From CAYUBI01 sp964443005 (GTDB taxonomy: Bacteria > Margulisbacteria > Riflemargulisbacteria > GWF2-35-9 > CAYUBI01), in NCBI GenBank assembly GCA_964443005.1, contig CAYUBI010000033.1:1-20666 (forward strand): a stretch of DNA of 20,666 nucleotides, given 5' to 3'. Positions 8,153 to 17,269 of the stretch are shown here, piece by piece (within the stretch, counting starts at the first letter, position 1; each line of letters begins with the position of its first letter). The position numbers and the translations under genes are program-made. The notes under the pieces are model-generated. The model saw only the letters and a program-made list of their open reading frames with translations. It had not been told where the DNA came from and made no database searches.

Positions 8153-9532
8153 CGCTTTTCCGTTCAAAGACTCAAACCCTTCAATAATTTGATCGCTTAA
8201 TGATCGAGAAGTAGAATATTGAATAAAAATCGGAGGACAATAAATATACGGCGCAACCGAATTTCGCAGCCACCATTCGTGAAATCCAGGCTGATATGAA
8301 ATCAGCACCACATTAATATCATGGGTGATGATAAATTGGCGCAAATTACCATCCTCTATTTTCAATTGATAAAGATTAAATCCGTCCCATTCAGTTTCTG
8401 CAATATCATCCTTAGATAAATTCAATAAATTGACTGATACCTTTAACCACTCTCGTTTATTCTGATTAATATTTTCATACTTACTCATTAATACTTCATG
8501 AAATGCTTGGACAACGTTTTCCGGTAAAATCGCATCAATGCATTGACGGTTTTTACATGTATACGGAAAACAACGTTTATTACAAACCTTTTTAGGTGCA
8601 ACGACTCTGTTAATTACACCGTACGGCCCCCAGCGATTAGGCTTTACATATTTAGTCGGAGAAATCAGCACTACAGGAATTCCCAAGGCAGCAGCCACAT
8701 GCATGGGACCAGTATCTACTCCAACAAAACAAATGGCTCCAGAAATAACAGCAGCTAATTGTAATAAATCTGTTTGGCCAGTCAAATCAATACTATTTGA
8801 AATTCCTAAACAAATCTCAGCATTTCGCTCTTTCTCTGCAATGCCACCTGTAAAAACCAACTGATAATCTTTGTTAATGCTCGCAATGAATGTTTTGTAA
8901 AATGCCACACTCCACGTCCGATTTCCGCCACCTGAACCTGGATGAATCACAATCCATTTTTCAGTTTTATCAACCTGCTGCAAAATTTTTGGCAAATAAT
9001 TCACCTGCGCAGTAAATCCAAAACTTGAATGTTTCGGTCGAGGAATAGCCACTGCATCTAAATACCTCATATTTAAATCAACTTCATGATTAAGTAAATT
9101 TCGATATCCTTGATTTATACCATGAGTATGAAAAATTCTGGGAGATATTTTTGACGCATCACCTACACGTATAGGAATACCCGCAAGCCAAGTCGCCATA
9201 GCATAAGGCACTTCATTATAGCAATGAAAAACAGCTGAAAATTGATAAGCCCGTAATATAGTACGCAAAAATAGCAAGTGAGACCATTTTGTACCTTTTT
9301 CCAAGGGATCTACAATAACACCTGCAACATCTGGATGCATTTCAATTAATGGCCGCGTATACGCTGCTGCTAAATAATAAATTTTGGCTAAGGGATATTC
9401 CAGGTGCAGCGCATGCAAAAGCGGAAAAGTTAGTACAACATCTCCTAAGGCATCCGGACGAACAATCAAAATGGTTTGCATGTCAGATACAGGTAATCTA
9501 GCTAGTAAACGACGCTTAAAGAGATTCAGCAT
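8144..9532 (-). CDS. Glycosyltransferase family 9 (heptosyltransferase-like), copy A
   Basis: This is a GT-B fold enzyme of the ADP-heptose:LPS heptosyltransferase family (GT9), about 462 residues with the start at 9532 chosen here. The frame is open to 9607, and the ATG at 9481 is an alternative that starts directly at the first Rossmann strand (MQTILIVRPDALGD); no start has a clear ribosome-binding site. Visible features are the N-terminal RPDALGD loop, IHPGSGGGNRTW in the middle, the sugar-nucleotide site GVDTGPMHVAAA, then a C-x3-C-x4-C-x4-C motif (CNKRCFPYTCKNRQC). A C-terminal extension follows, starting near LRQFIITHDINVV. It is the last gene of the long operon; its stop overlaps the converging ankyrin gene by nine bases. 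A core sugar transfer to lipid A or to a protein is likely; donor and acceptor cannot be read from sequence. Confidence 0.8.
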   Translation of the reverse strand: MLNLFKRRLLARLPVSDMQTILIVRPDALGDVVLTFPLLHALHLEYPLAKIYYLAAAYTRPLIEMHPDVAGVIVDPLEKGTKWSHLLFLRTILRAYQFSAVFHCYNEVPYAMATWLAGIPIRVGDASKISPRIFHTHGINQGYRNLLNHEVDLNMRYLDAVAIPRPKHSSFGFTAQVNYLPKILQQVDKTEKWIVIHPGSGGGNRTWSVAFYKTFIASINKDYQLVFTGGIAEKERNAEICLGISNSIDLTGQTDLLQLAAVISGAICFVGVDTGPMHVAAALGIPVVLISPTKYVKPNRWGPYGVINRVVAPKKVCNKRCFPYTCKNRQCIDAILPENVVQAFHEVLMSKYENINQNKREWLKVSVNLLNLSKDDIAETEWDGFNLYQLKIEDGNLRQFIITHDINVVLISYQPGFHEWWLRNSVAPYIYCPPIFIQYSTSRSLSDQIIEGFESLNGKALF

Positions 9533-10634
9533 ACATAAAAAATTCAGACAAAAACGTGGCTGCAGTTTGTGCTTCTGTGCGAATAACCAATGGAAATTCA
9601 GACACAAAATTAGATAAATATATTTGTTTTAAGTTAAAAACCCAATGGCTCCCAAGAGGGTTAATCCATACATTAATATTATGAGTAATCGTAAATGATT
9701 TGAGTGATTGCGCTTGGGAAAAAAGAAACACCGAATACCCCTCGGTTTTCAACGAGTCATACAACGCATCAGACATCATCATGCCAATAAACAAACTATT
9801 TTTAGCTAATTCGCGTTTATTTTTACCATTTCGCTTTCCAGCAATAAAATCTTTCCAAGCTAAGAGCGCTTGAGGAATAGACAGCGCATCACGACACTCA
9901 TTTTGGTTACATTCTGAGGAATGACATATCCGAGAACAGTCATGAGCTCCGCGAATTACATATGCGTTCTCTGTCCATGGAGACCATCGAAAATTATTCT
10001 GTACCTTGTTAAAGGTAAAAACTAACAAAGGCACACCCATTGCAGCAGCAATATGCGCAATTCCTGTATCATTAGCAATCACAGCTTCTGCAGATTGAAT
10101 TTGTTCACAGGTTTGTAATAAAGACAGTTTGCCAACAACATTATTTACTGTTGAAGCAATATTCAACGCAGCTGCTATAGCAATTGATTCAATACCTCCA
10201 ATCAGTGTAACGCGATAACCCGAAATAGTGAGCTCATCAAGCAACGACTGATATCCAGAAACAGTCCATTGGCGTGTTGAAATTCGTGCACCCAAAGAAA
10301 GAACAACATGATGCGCCACTGTAGAACGCTCGATTACAGGATAGGCCACATCATTCAGATTTACCATTAACAACGGCCATGCGCGACAATATCGTTCAAC
10401 CTCATGCAAGGTAAAATTTCTGGTACTCACAGAGCGATTAAAATCAACTATAAAATCTACTTTGTCTTGAGGATGAAAAACCCGATGTTGAAAAAAAGTC
10501 AGTAAATCACTATGCGCAGGGCAAACGTCCCATACTACCAATGCCATTGGATACCGTTTTTTTAACGCATGAGCAAAAGCAAAAGCTATGACTAAATCCC
10601 CAATACCCCGATGTTGTTTTAGTAAGATTTTCAT
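9516..10634 (-). CDS. Glycosyltransferase family 9, copy B, short N-terminal domain
   Basis: This is a GT9-family protein of 372 residues, the smallest of the four in tandem. It starts with MKILLKQHRGIGDLV, contains LGARISTRQW near residue 115, the donor-site motif ANDTGIAHIAAA around D189, and the four-cysteine motif at C233, C237, C242 and C247. The N-terminal domain is about 60 residues shorter than in the neighbours and lacks the segment that normally carries IPIRVG. The acceptor site is therefore probably altered, or this copy may be a partner or inactive. The C-terminal extension (from LKSFTITHNINVW) aligns with that of copies A and C. Its ATG overlaps the preceding stop as ATGA, so translation is coupled. 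GT9 membership is firm; activity is uncertain. Confidence 0.78.
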   Translation of the reverse strand: MKILLKQHRGIGDLVIAFAFAHALKKRYPMALVVWDVCPAHSDLLTFFQHRVFHPQDKVDFIVDFNRSVSTRNFTLHEVERYCRAWPLLMVNLNDVAYPVIERSTVAHHVVLSLGARISTRQWTVSGYQSLLDELTISGYRVTLIGGIESIAIAAALNIASTVNNVVGKLSLLQTCEQIQSAEAVIANDTGIAHIAAAMGVPLLVFTFNKVQNNFRWSPWTENAYVIRGAHDCSRICHSSECNQNECRDALSIPQALLAWKDFIAGKRNGKNKRELAKNSLFIGMMMSDALYDSLKTEGYSVFLFSQAQSLKSFTITHNINVWINPLGSHWVFNLKQIYLSNFVSEFPLVIRTEAQTAATFLSEFFMYAESL

Positions 10635-11941
10635 ATTTTCTTAAACCCCTCAACATAAGAGTCTAACACATGGTTGATATCCGAGGAATAGACAAATAAA
10701 GGATAACTAGGCAACAAATTAGATACCCACTGTTGTAGTAACCATCGTTTTAATGATTGCGCACCATCCACAAAATGAACTACATTAACATTTCGTTCTA
10801 CAATAATTGATCTTAGTTGTCGGATCTGTGTTGTTACGGAAACAGCTTTCCAGTTATATGTTTTTAACTGAGCCCCTATAATTTCAAGAACAGCAGGTTC
10901 ATTACCAACTACCAAAATAGAGAAACCCTGTTGCTGCCAGTATACAGCATCATCTAAATATCCGCTGCCCTGTTGCAGCTGATCAAAGGAACGAAGAATC
11001 TGTTCTACCAAAATTCCATTTGTACAAATCGACAGCGTACATCGAGATGATCGACATACATACGGACATGCATATTGCGCTCGAATAATCACATGACAAG
11101 TATGAAATGGAGGCCATCGCATAGGCTTCTGATTTTTGGTAATATAAAGCCCAATCACAGGAACACAATAAGCTGCTGCAATATGCATAGGACCCGAATC
11201 AGCACCTATAAAATAGGCTGCAGATCCAATTTCCTTAATTGTTTGAGTTAAGTTTAATATGCCAACACGATTGTCAACTCGTGTACGATCTGGGATTTGT
11301 TTGGCAATTGCAGTGCCAATCGCACGTTCTTCAGATCCACCAATCAGCACAATTTGATAAGTCGTTGTAATAAGGAGGTGACGAATAACCTCGATAAAAC
11401 CTTCTGGACGCCATAATTTATGCGCTCCACGTGCACCAACTGCAATTACAATTTTTCTCTCTTTCTTAGGCACAGAAACAAATAACATAGGCGGGAAAAG
11501 AACTGATGTTGCAACAATACCTAGCAAAGCCAAAACAGACAAATTTGCATCAATTTGCAACATTGTGGCATCTTTCCACGCAAACCGTTTTGTATGGGTA
11601 TATAACAACCACGATAATAGCGAAGTAGCAAAACCTACACGCAGTGGAATTCTGGCTAATAAACTTAGCAATGCATAATATGGATTTTCCCATACGCCAA
11701 TAAATATATCAAAACAATACGTGCGTAATTCACGAGCTTGTTTTAACAATTGATGATGGGTTTCCTCTATAATACCGGTAATATAGGGATTTCCGTCCAA
11801 TAAGGGTACAGTTAAGGGTTGACATAATACATAAATTTCCGCATTTGGATATTTTTTTTTAACTGCAGCAAAAACTGGAGTTGTGAGCACCATATCGCCA
11901 ATAACATCTGTACGTGCAATCAATATTTTCAAAAATTCCAC
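10631..11941 (-). CDS. Glycosyltransferase family 9 (heptosyltransferase-like), copy C
   Basis: This is a 436-residue GT9 enzyme. It opens with MEFLKILIARTDVIGDMVL, continues with IPLRVGFA near residue 100, then VGARGAHKLWRPEGF, the donor-site motif GADSGPMHIAAAY (D248) and four cysteines at 292, 296, 301 and 306. AAGGAGTGG lies just before the ATG, which is inside the end of copy D, so the start is well supported. Beyond the GT9 core, about 110 residues form an extra module whose pattern (GFSILVVGNEP, then VERNVNVVHFVDG) recalls half of a Rossmann-type GT-B domain. A run of nine A occurs in its VKKKYP codons without breaking the frame. Role by family: transfer of heptose or a related sugar onto the inner core. 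Confidence 0.82.
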   Translation of the reverse strand: MEFLKILIARTDVIGDMVLTTPVFAAVKKKYPNAEIYVLCQPLTVPLLDGNPYITGIIEETHHQLLKQARELRTYCFDIFIGVWENPYYALLSLLARIPLRVGFATSLLSWLLYTHTKRFAWKDATMLQIDANLSVLALLGIVATSVLFPPMLFVSVPKKERKIVIAVGARGAHKLWRPEGFIEVIRHLLITTTYQIVLIGGSEERAIGTAIAKQIPDRTRVDNRVGILNLTQTIKEIGSAAYFIGADSGPMHIAAAYCVPVIGLYITKNQKPMRWPPFHTCHVIIRAQYACPYVCRSSRCTLSICTNGILVEQILRSFDQLQQGSGYLDDAVYWQQQGFSILVVGNEPAVLEIIGAQLKTYNWKAVSVTTQIRQLRSIIVERNVNVVHFVDGAQSLKRWLLQQWVSNLLPSYPLFVYSSDINHVLDSYVEGFKKI

Positions 11942-13329
11942 TCCTTACGATTCGCCTTTTCACTTAACGCTCTAAATTCTTGTTGATAATAATCAATCCA
12001 ATTACCTTTAGCTGGCAATTTCCCAATGGAAACATATAACGGCTCAACAAATAACGCTAATGCAAGCAATTTTTGATAAATAACAAGCACAATTTTTGTC
12101 AAAAAGGATACGTGAGGTAAAACATGAAAAATGGTGACATCCTCAGTAATACAAAATTGCCAAAAAACTAAAAAATGCCAAACACGTGATTCAGGCAAAG
12201 CTACAGCTCTCATACCCAAATGCTGACATGCTGCAACCAAGTCTTTCGCCTCTTGATAGTAAGAAACTTTAAAAAATACGATCAAACTCATGGATTGTTG
12301 AAAAGCATCAACTAGCTGATGCTTGCCTGCAATCAAATCAAGAAGTCCCTTAATAATAGAGTCCGTTGAAATAGCAGCTAAACAATTTAATTTATGACAT
12401 TTTGAAAAATAACACACATCTGGGCAATGCACAGTTGTGCGAACAATGTGAACAGGTACACCATACGGATACCATCGAATCGGCTTAATAGCCTTAATCC
12501 CCATAATAAACACACACGGGCAACTACAGGCTGCAGCCAAATGCGTTACGCCAGTATCTGTGCCAATGTAAGCTTTAGCTTGCTTTAAAACACTAATCAA
12601 TTGCGGCAACGTTGTTTTTTCAATTAATGAAATAACTCGACTCGAATCAACAACAAGCTCCAAAATGTGCTGCGTAAATACAGCAAATGCTTGTTGTCCT
12701 GTTAATACAACGCTTAATAACGTTTGCTCATGAATACGGTTAATAATCGCAGCATAAGCCTCAGGCGTCCAGCTACGCCCACCTGAGCCACCTAAGGCAC
12801 CGACATGCAAAACAACATAGGCAACAGGCAGTCCAGGAAATATGCTTTGGTTTTCTAAAAGATCAATTGTCAATGTTTTATCATAATCAGTTATACCTAA
12901 ACAACGCAAATACATTAAATTATAATCAACCACATGTTGACTATGATCTGCATTCGAAATCCAAACACCCGCATTAAACAAATACCGACTTGTCAGTCGG
13001 TATTTATCGCCAATACGAATAGGAATTCCTGCAAGAATAGGCAGCCATACCCAGGGAGTATTGTGACAAAAAACACACGCAACATCAATATGAATCAAAC
13101 GAATTTGTTTAACAAGTTCCCAGTAACGTCCCATATAATCCGTAGCATTAATAAATTTATCGACAAAAGAAACATAAGCAACAACACCTTGATTTGCTGT
13201 ACTTCCCAAAACAGTAATATGAACCATTGGCCATGCCCGTCGCAAGGACTTAATTACAGGAATAATAGAAATAAAATCGCCCATAGCATCTGGGCGAATT
13301 AATAAAACCGAATTAATCGCTTGTTTCAC
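11929..13329 (-). CDS. Glycosyltransferase family 9 (heptosyltransferase-like), copy D
   Basis: This 466-residue GT9 enzyme is the first of the four. Its start is a GTG at 13329, overlapping the end of the GT2 gene by 17 bases. Motifs: LLIRPDAMGDF at residues 9-19, IPIRIGDKYR near 102, LHVGALGGSGGRSWTPE at 174-190, the donor-site GTDTGVTHLAAA around D258, and four cysteines at 302, 306, 311 and 316. From about residue 340 an extra C-terminal module follows (FCITEDVTIFHVLPH). It has a more hydrophobic helix than the other copies, so membrane association is possible. A strong DNA hairpin at 12980-13005 lies within its codons for KYRLTSRYLF. Predicted role is sugar addition in lipo-oligosaccharide core assembly. 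Confidence 0.82.
   Translation of the reverse strand: MKQAINSVLLIRPDAMGDFISIIPVIKSLRRAWPMVHITVLGSTANQGVVAYVSFVDKFINATDYMGRYWELVKQIRLIHIDVACVFCHNTPWVWLPILAGIPIRIGDKYRLTSRYLFNAGVWISNADHSQHVVDYNLMYLRCLGITDYDKTLTIDLLENQSIFPGLPVAYVVLHVGALGGSGGRSWTPEAYAAIINRIHEQTLLSVVLTGQQAFAVFTQHILELVVDSSRVISLIEKTTLPQLISVLKQAKAYIGTDTGVTHLAAACSCPCVFIMGIKAIKPIRWYPYGVPVHIVRTTVHCPDVCYFSKCHKLNCLAAISTDSIIKGLLDLIAGKHQLVDAFQQSMSLIVFFKVSYYQEAKDLVAACQHLGMRAVALPESRVWHFLVFWQFCITEDVTIFHVLPHVSFLTKIVLVIYQKLLALALFVEPLYVSIGKLPAKGNWIDYYQQEFRALSEKANRKEWNF
12980..13005. repeat. Perfect 11-base inverted repeat with 4-base loop inside GT9 copy D
   Basis: AAATACCGACT (12980-12990) and AGTCGGTATTT (12995-13005) are exact reverse complements around TGTC. 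In the mRNA this is an 11-pair stem closed by a GACA loop. No T run follows on the minus strand, so it is not a standard intrinsic terminator. Confidence 0.85.
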
Positions 13330-14080
13330 GCTTAATCTCTATAATTTTGATCATAATCATTAAGGAATTAATCAGCTGAATAATAGCAATTACAAAGCCT
13401 GGCAAACCGTCTTTATACGCTTTTTTTGCCCAATAACATTGCCAAAACATTCCGAAAGAACGCGCCAAAACATCGCGTTTGCGCGTTCGTAAAACATCCT
13501 GATATTCATGCGCTTCTAGTGTGCTACATTGATTAATTTTATGCAAATAATGTTCAAGCGAGCGATACGTATAATGCTCAATAGCTAATTCACCTGTCCA
13601 TTCATCCGAAAGACTATAAACTACAGGAATTAGTTCAGGCAATTCGTGAACTGATTTATCTGTAAAACGAACTTTATCACGACGAAGCATTCGCCGCTGC
13701 CAATCCGGATACCAACCACCATACCGAATCCAATGTCCCATAAACTGATTTTTTCGTGGGAATACAATAGTGCCTAAATGCAATTCATTTTTTAAGCGAA
13801 GGAGTTCGTTACCTAAAACCACAGGAACAACCTCGTCAGCATCAATATATAAAACCCAATCACTCGTAGCTTGTTCAGCTCCAAATTGACGTTGCTTAGC
13901 AAAATCTTCAAACAGATGAACAAGAAACCGTGTCCGAAATCGCTGACAAATAGCAGCTGTTGAATCCGTACTTCCACTATCAATAATCAGAATTTCATCG
14001 CAAAACAATAAGGATGTTAAACACCGCTCAATACAAGAAGCTTCATTTTTAGTTAAAATTACTGCAGATATTGTTGCCAT
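13313..14080 (-). CDS. Family 2 glycosyltransferase, WaaE/LgtF-like core oligosaccharide glucosyltransferase
   Basis: This 255-residue GT2 enzyme has the GT-A fold. The N-terminus shows ISAVILTKNEASCIERCL and IIDSGSTDST, the usual nucleotide-binding strand pattern, and YIDADE around D80-D82 is the metal-binding DXD-type motif. The later pattern with RKNQFMGHWIRYGGWYPDWQ and VHELPE is typical of the WaaE/KdtX and LgtF group, which adds a glucose to heptose of the LPS inner core. A hydrophobic segment near residues 226-245 would anchor it to the inner face of the membrane. It begins 14 bases after the flhA stop and leads the glycosyltransferase part of the operon. Exact sugar specificity cannot be read from sequence. 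Confidence 0.85.
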   Translation of the reverse strand: MATISAVILTKNEASCIERCLTSLLFCDEILIIDSGSTDSTAAICQRFRTRFLVHLFEDFAKQRQFGAEQATSDWVLYIDADEVVPVVLGNELLRLKNELHLGTIVFPRKNQFMGHWIRYGGWYPDWQRRMLRRDKVRFTDKSVHELPELIPVVYSLSDEWTGELAIEHYTYRSLEHYLHKINQCSTLEAHEYQDVLRTRKRDVLARSFGMFWQCYWAKKAYKDGLPGFVIAIIQLINSLMIMIKIIEIKRETSD

Positions 14081-14094
14081 AATGTCAATGCAAC

Positions 14095-16182
14095 CTAATC
14101 ATCACTAATGATTCCAATAGACTGCACCTTGATTTGAGGAACAATTTCATTATAAGACAACACAGCAAGCAACGGATAATTGCGTTCAGTGAATCGCTTA
14201 AAATGCGGACGCAACCGTGGTGAACATAAACACAAAGGCGATCGTTCCATTTTGAAAAAATTACGCATATGATAGCCTATTTGTTCGAGAACCTTTTCCC
14301 CAAGATTAGGTTCCAAAGCCAAAAATGAGCCATACTCACTCTGGTGTACTGCTCCAATCATGGTTTCTTCTAACCGAGGGTCAATGGTAATAACAGTCAC
14401 TGTATCATTTTTATCTGCATACGCACCACAAATTTGTCGCGCTAATGCTTGACGAACATACTCAGACAGCAAATTAGTATCACGGGAAACATGCGCATAG
14501 TCTGCTAACCGTTCCATGATTGTAGACAAATCCCGAATAGATACACGTTCCCGTACCAAATTTTGTAAGACTTTATGCACTTGGCCTAAGGACAACATAT
14601 CTGGAATTAATTCGCGCACAATTGCAGCATTTGTATTTTTGACTAATTCAACTAAGGCTTGAACATTTTGTCGTGTCATAATTTCATCTGCATGACGTTT
14701 AATTACTTCTGCAAAATGTGCGGAAATATAATCAACCACAGTCAAACTTGAAAGCCCAACTTGTTGAATTCGTTCAGCCTGACCTGCTGGCACCCAACAA
14801 GCACGCGACCCATCAACTGGATCAATAACTTCATCACCAGACAAGCCCTTTTCCTTTATAACAGCCAACGATTGCTTAAGATAATAGCAATTCGTTAACC
14901 CTTCACCAATAGCAACTTTAGTGCCTCGAATTTCAACTGTATATTGATTGGGTGGCAAGGACAAATCATCCATAACGCGTACCCCAGGAATCACAAAGCC
15001 CAAATCCTGACCAATATGATACCGAACTAAGGTAATTCGTTCTAATAAGGGTCCATTTTGCGAAGGATCAATTAATGGGACTAAATTACGCCCTGTTTTC
15101 ATGGTAATTGGGTCTAAGCTCAACGTACTCAATAAATTTTCTGGTTTTTTTAAGGCTTCTTTGGATGCTGTTTCATCTGAAACTTGCGACATATCCAACT
15201 TAACTTTTTGAGCTTTAATTAAAGTATATCCAAACACAATTGCAGAAAAAGCCAATGTCCAAAAAGGTAATAGTGGAAGTCCAGGAACTATACCAAATAA
15301 CGCCAAAATAACACCTGTAAAAAGAAATACTTCTGGTTTTTTGGTAACCTGATTACTAATATCTGTACCCAAACTACCATCTGAGGCTGACTTGGTAATG
15401 ACCAACCCTGTTGCAATCGAAATTAATAAAGCAGGAACTTGAGCAATTAAGCCGTCACCAATCGTTAATTTACCAAATAACTCCAGCGCCTCACCTAGCT
15501 CCAGTCCCTGTTGTAGCATGCCAATAGCTAAACCTCCTAAAATATTAATAAATACAATTATAATACCTGCAATTGAGTCTCCGCGAACGAACTTATTTGC
15601 ACCATCCATTGAACCAAAAAACGTTGATTCTTTCTGAATCTCAGTTCGTCGGTTTTTAGCTTCAGAAGCATCAATCAATCCTGAATTAAGATCTGCATCA
15701 ATTGCCATTTGTTTTCCGGGCATAGCATCTAAGGTAAATCTGGCAGCAACTTCAGCTACTCGTTCCGAACCTTTCGTAATTACCATAAATTGAACAAGTG
15801 TAATAATGCCAAAAGCCACAGCTCCAACAACCATATTTCCAGAAGTAACAAAATTCGCAAACGCTTTAATAACTTTACCGTCAAAATCAATTCCTTGAGA
15901 TAAAATCAATCGAGTCGAGCAAATATTTAATGATAACCGAAACAAGGTTGTAACTAACAAAATCGAAGGAAATGCGGCAAAATCAAGCGGCTTCTTTAAA
16001 AAAATCGCGACCAATAATACAATAATGCCCAAAGACATATTTAAAACCAGCAACAAATCCAGTAAAAATGTAGGAAGAGGAATAACCATAATACTTAAAA
16101 TAAGAACCACAAGTATAGCAATAACCAAATCAGTTAACGGAATCATGGATTTTATTTTTGACCAATTAAAAAATTCAGGCAT
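14095..16182 (-). CDS. flhA: Flagellar export gate protein FlhA
   Basis: FlhA forms the nonameric export gate of the flagellar type III apparatus in the inner membrane. This 695-residue copy has the usual length, with several membrane segments in the first 320 residues. The highly conserved loop is at residues 137-206 (KGSERVAEVAARFTLDAMPG, KQMAIDADLNSGLIDASEA, MDGANKFVRGD). The aspartate at 202 corresponds to the proton-linked residue of other FlhA proteins. A long cytoplasmic domain follows and ends with SPLCLCSPRLRPHFKRF and LSYNEI. GAGGAGAA stands nine bases before the ATG, which overlaps the flhB end by eight bases. A non-flagellar SctV homologue is the main alternative; the sequence and the fliO in the operon favour the flagellar form. 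Confidence 0.93.
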   Translation of the reverse strand: MPEFFNWSKIKSMIPLTDLVIAILVVLILSIMVIPLPTFLLDLLLVLNMSLGIIVLLVAIFLKKPLDFAAFPSILLVTTLFRLSLNICSTRLILSQGIDFDGKVIKAFANFVTSGNMVVGAVAFGIITLVQFMVITKGSERVAEVAARFTLDAMPGKQMAIDADLNSGLIDASEAKNRRTEIQKESTFFGSMDGANKFVRGDSIAGIIIVFINILGGLAIGMLQQGLELGEALELFGKLTIGDGLIAQVPALLISIATGLVITKSASDGSLGTDISNQVTKKPEVFLFTGVILALFGIVPGLPLLPFWTLAFSAIVFGYTLIKAQKVKLDMSQVSDETASKEALKKPENLLSTLSLDPITMKTGRNLVPLIDPSQNGPLLERITLVRYHIGQDLGFVIPGVRVMDDLSLPPNQYTVEIRGTKVAIGEGLTNCYYLKQSLAVIKEKGLSGDEVIDPVDGSRACWVPAGQAERIQQVGLSSLTVVDYISAHFAEVIKRHADEIMTRQNVQALVELVKNTNAAIVRELIPDMLSLGQVHKVLQNLVRERVSIRDLSTIMERLADYAHVSRDTNLLSEYVRQALARQICGAYADKNDTVTVITIDPRLEETMIGAVHQSEYGSFLALEPNLGEKVLEQIGYHMRNFFKMERSPLCLCSPRLRPHFKRFTERNYPLLAVLSYNEIVPQIKVQSIGIISDD

Positions 16183-17248
16183 TTCGGGAAGTTCTCCTCT
16201 TTCTTATATCATAAACAAATGCCAGAAGGTGTGCAATGGGCTTAAAGAGATCTGCAGGAATTTCTTGCCCTATTTCAGTAGTAGCATACAATTGTTGCGC
16301 TAGTTCTGGCCGTTCAAAAATCAGAACATTATTCTCAGCAGCTATTTTTTTTATAAGTTCAGCAACCAGCATTTTACCTTTTGCTACAACCATGGGAGAG
16401 CGCATCATTGTTGCATCGTATTTAATAGCTACAGCAAGATGCGTTGGATTAGTAACAACAGCATCAGCACCTGCTGCACCTTTAGAGCGACGTCCTTGCG
16501 ATGCTGCACGTTGAGCATCTCGCATGCGTTGTTTTATCAATGGATCGCCTTCCAGTCGTTTATATTCTTCCTTTACTTCTTGCTTGCTCATTTTCATTTG
16601 CTTCATAAATTCATAACGTTGATAAAAATAATCAAAAGCTGCAATAACTAAATAAAACAAGGCAACACGAATTGCAACTTGATAAGCAATTCGTCCAGCA
16701 ACAGCAACACTTTGCATAATCGTCATTTCACTCATCATCATAATGGTGTGAATTTCTGACATAATCGCACCTTGCATAATAAAAAAAATAATCGCCATTT
16801 TGACAATAGACTTTATTAATTCAACTAAGCCTTTCATTGAAAACATTCGCTTCAAACCTTCAATAGGATTAATTTTTGATAACTTTGGCATTAATGGCTC
16901 GGAAGATACATTAAACCCAGTCTGAAGTGCCTCAATTAATAAAGCAACACCAAAAATAGTTGCTAAAATTGGTGCTAATAGCAATAACATGAGAAAAAGA
17001 CCCTTTTGAAGCAAATGTCCAATAACTGACATTGACATTTCTTCGCCTAAATAACTCCAGGCATACCGAAAATAATCTAATACTTGTTCCAGCATACCTT
17101 TGGCTGTTGCATGCAATACAAGATACGTCATTAATACCAACATTGCAGTTGTGACTTCTTTGCTTTTGACTACCTGACCTTTTTTTCGCGCTTCCTGAAG
17201 CTTGTGCGGGGTCGGCTCTTCGCTTTTATCTCCAGACTGTTCGCCCAT
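16175..17248 (-). CDS. flhB: Flagellar export switch protein FlhB
   Basis: FlhB is the self-cleaving export protein that switches substrate class after the hook is complete. This 357-residue copy shows the conserved N-terminal signature EEPTPHKLQEARKKGQVVKS (residues 10-29), membrane segments between about 33 and 210, and the autocleavage site NPTH at residues 267-270. The cytoplasmic tail has RSPMVVAKG and TEIGQEIPADLF, as in flagellar FlhB. The tail ends soon after, without the long extension of some homologues. AAAGGGA precedes the start by a few bases. The gene lies between fliR and flhA, a very common order. Confidence 0.93.
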   Translation of the reverse strand: MGEQSGDKSEEPTPHKLQEARKKGQVVKSKEVTTAMLVLMTYLVLHATAKGMLEQVLDYFRYAWSYLGEEMSMSVIGHLLQKGLFLMLLLLAPILATIFGVALLIEALQTGFNVSSEPLMPKLSKINPIEGLKRMFSMKGLVELIKSIVKMAIIFFIMQGAIMSEIHTIMMMSEMTIMQSVAVAGRIAYQVAIRVALFYLVIAAFDYFYQRYEFMKQMKMSKQEVKEEYKRLEGDPLIKQRMRDAQRAASQGRRSKGAAGADAVVTNPTHLAVAIKYDATMMRSPMVVAKGKMLVAELIKKIAAENNVLIFERPELAQQLYATTEIGQEIPADLFKPIAHLLAFVYDIRKRRTSRNA

Positions 17249-17269
17249 TTATATTCCCTTTATATTCGC

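Noticed and set aside
9533..9607. N-terminal extension of GT9 copy A to 9607
   Set aside because: It would overlap copy B by 92 bases, and the extra residues have no family counterpart; a start at 9532 or 9481 fits better.
12934..13302. A 122-codon plus-strand open frame opposite GT9 copy D (also 16025-16303 and 16236-16514 opposite flhA and flhB)
   Set aside because: Composition is that of an antisense reading (rich in N, I, T and R) with no ribosome-binding site; the minus-strand genes explain the region.
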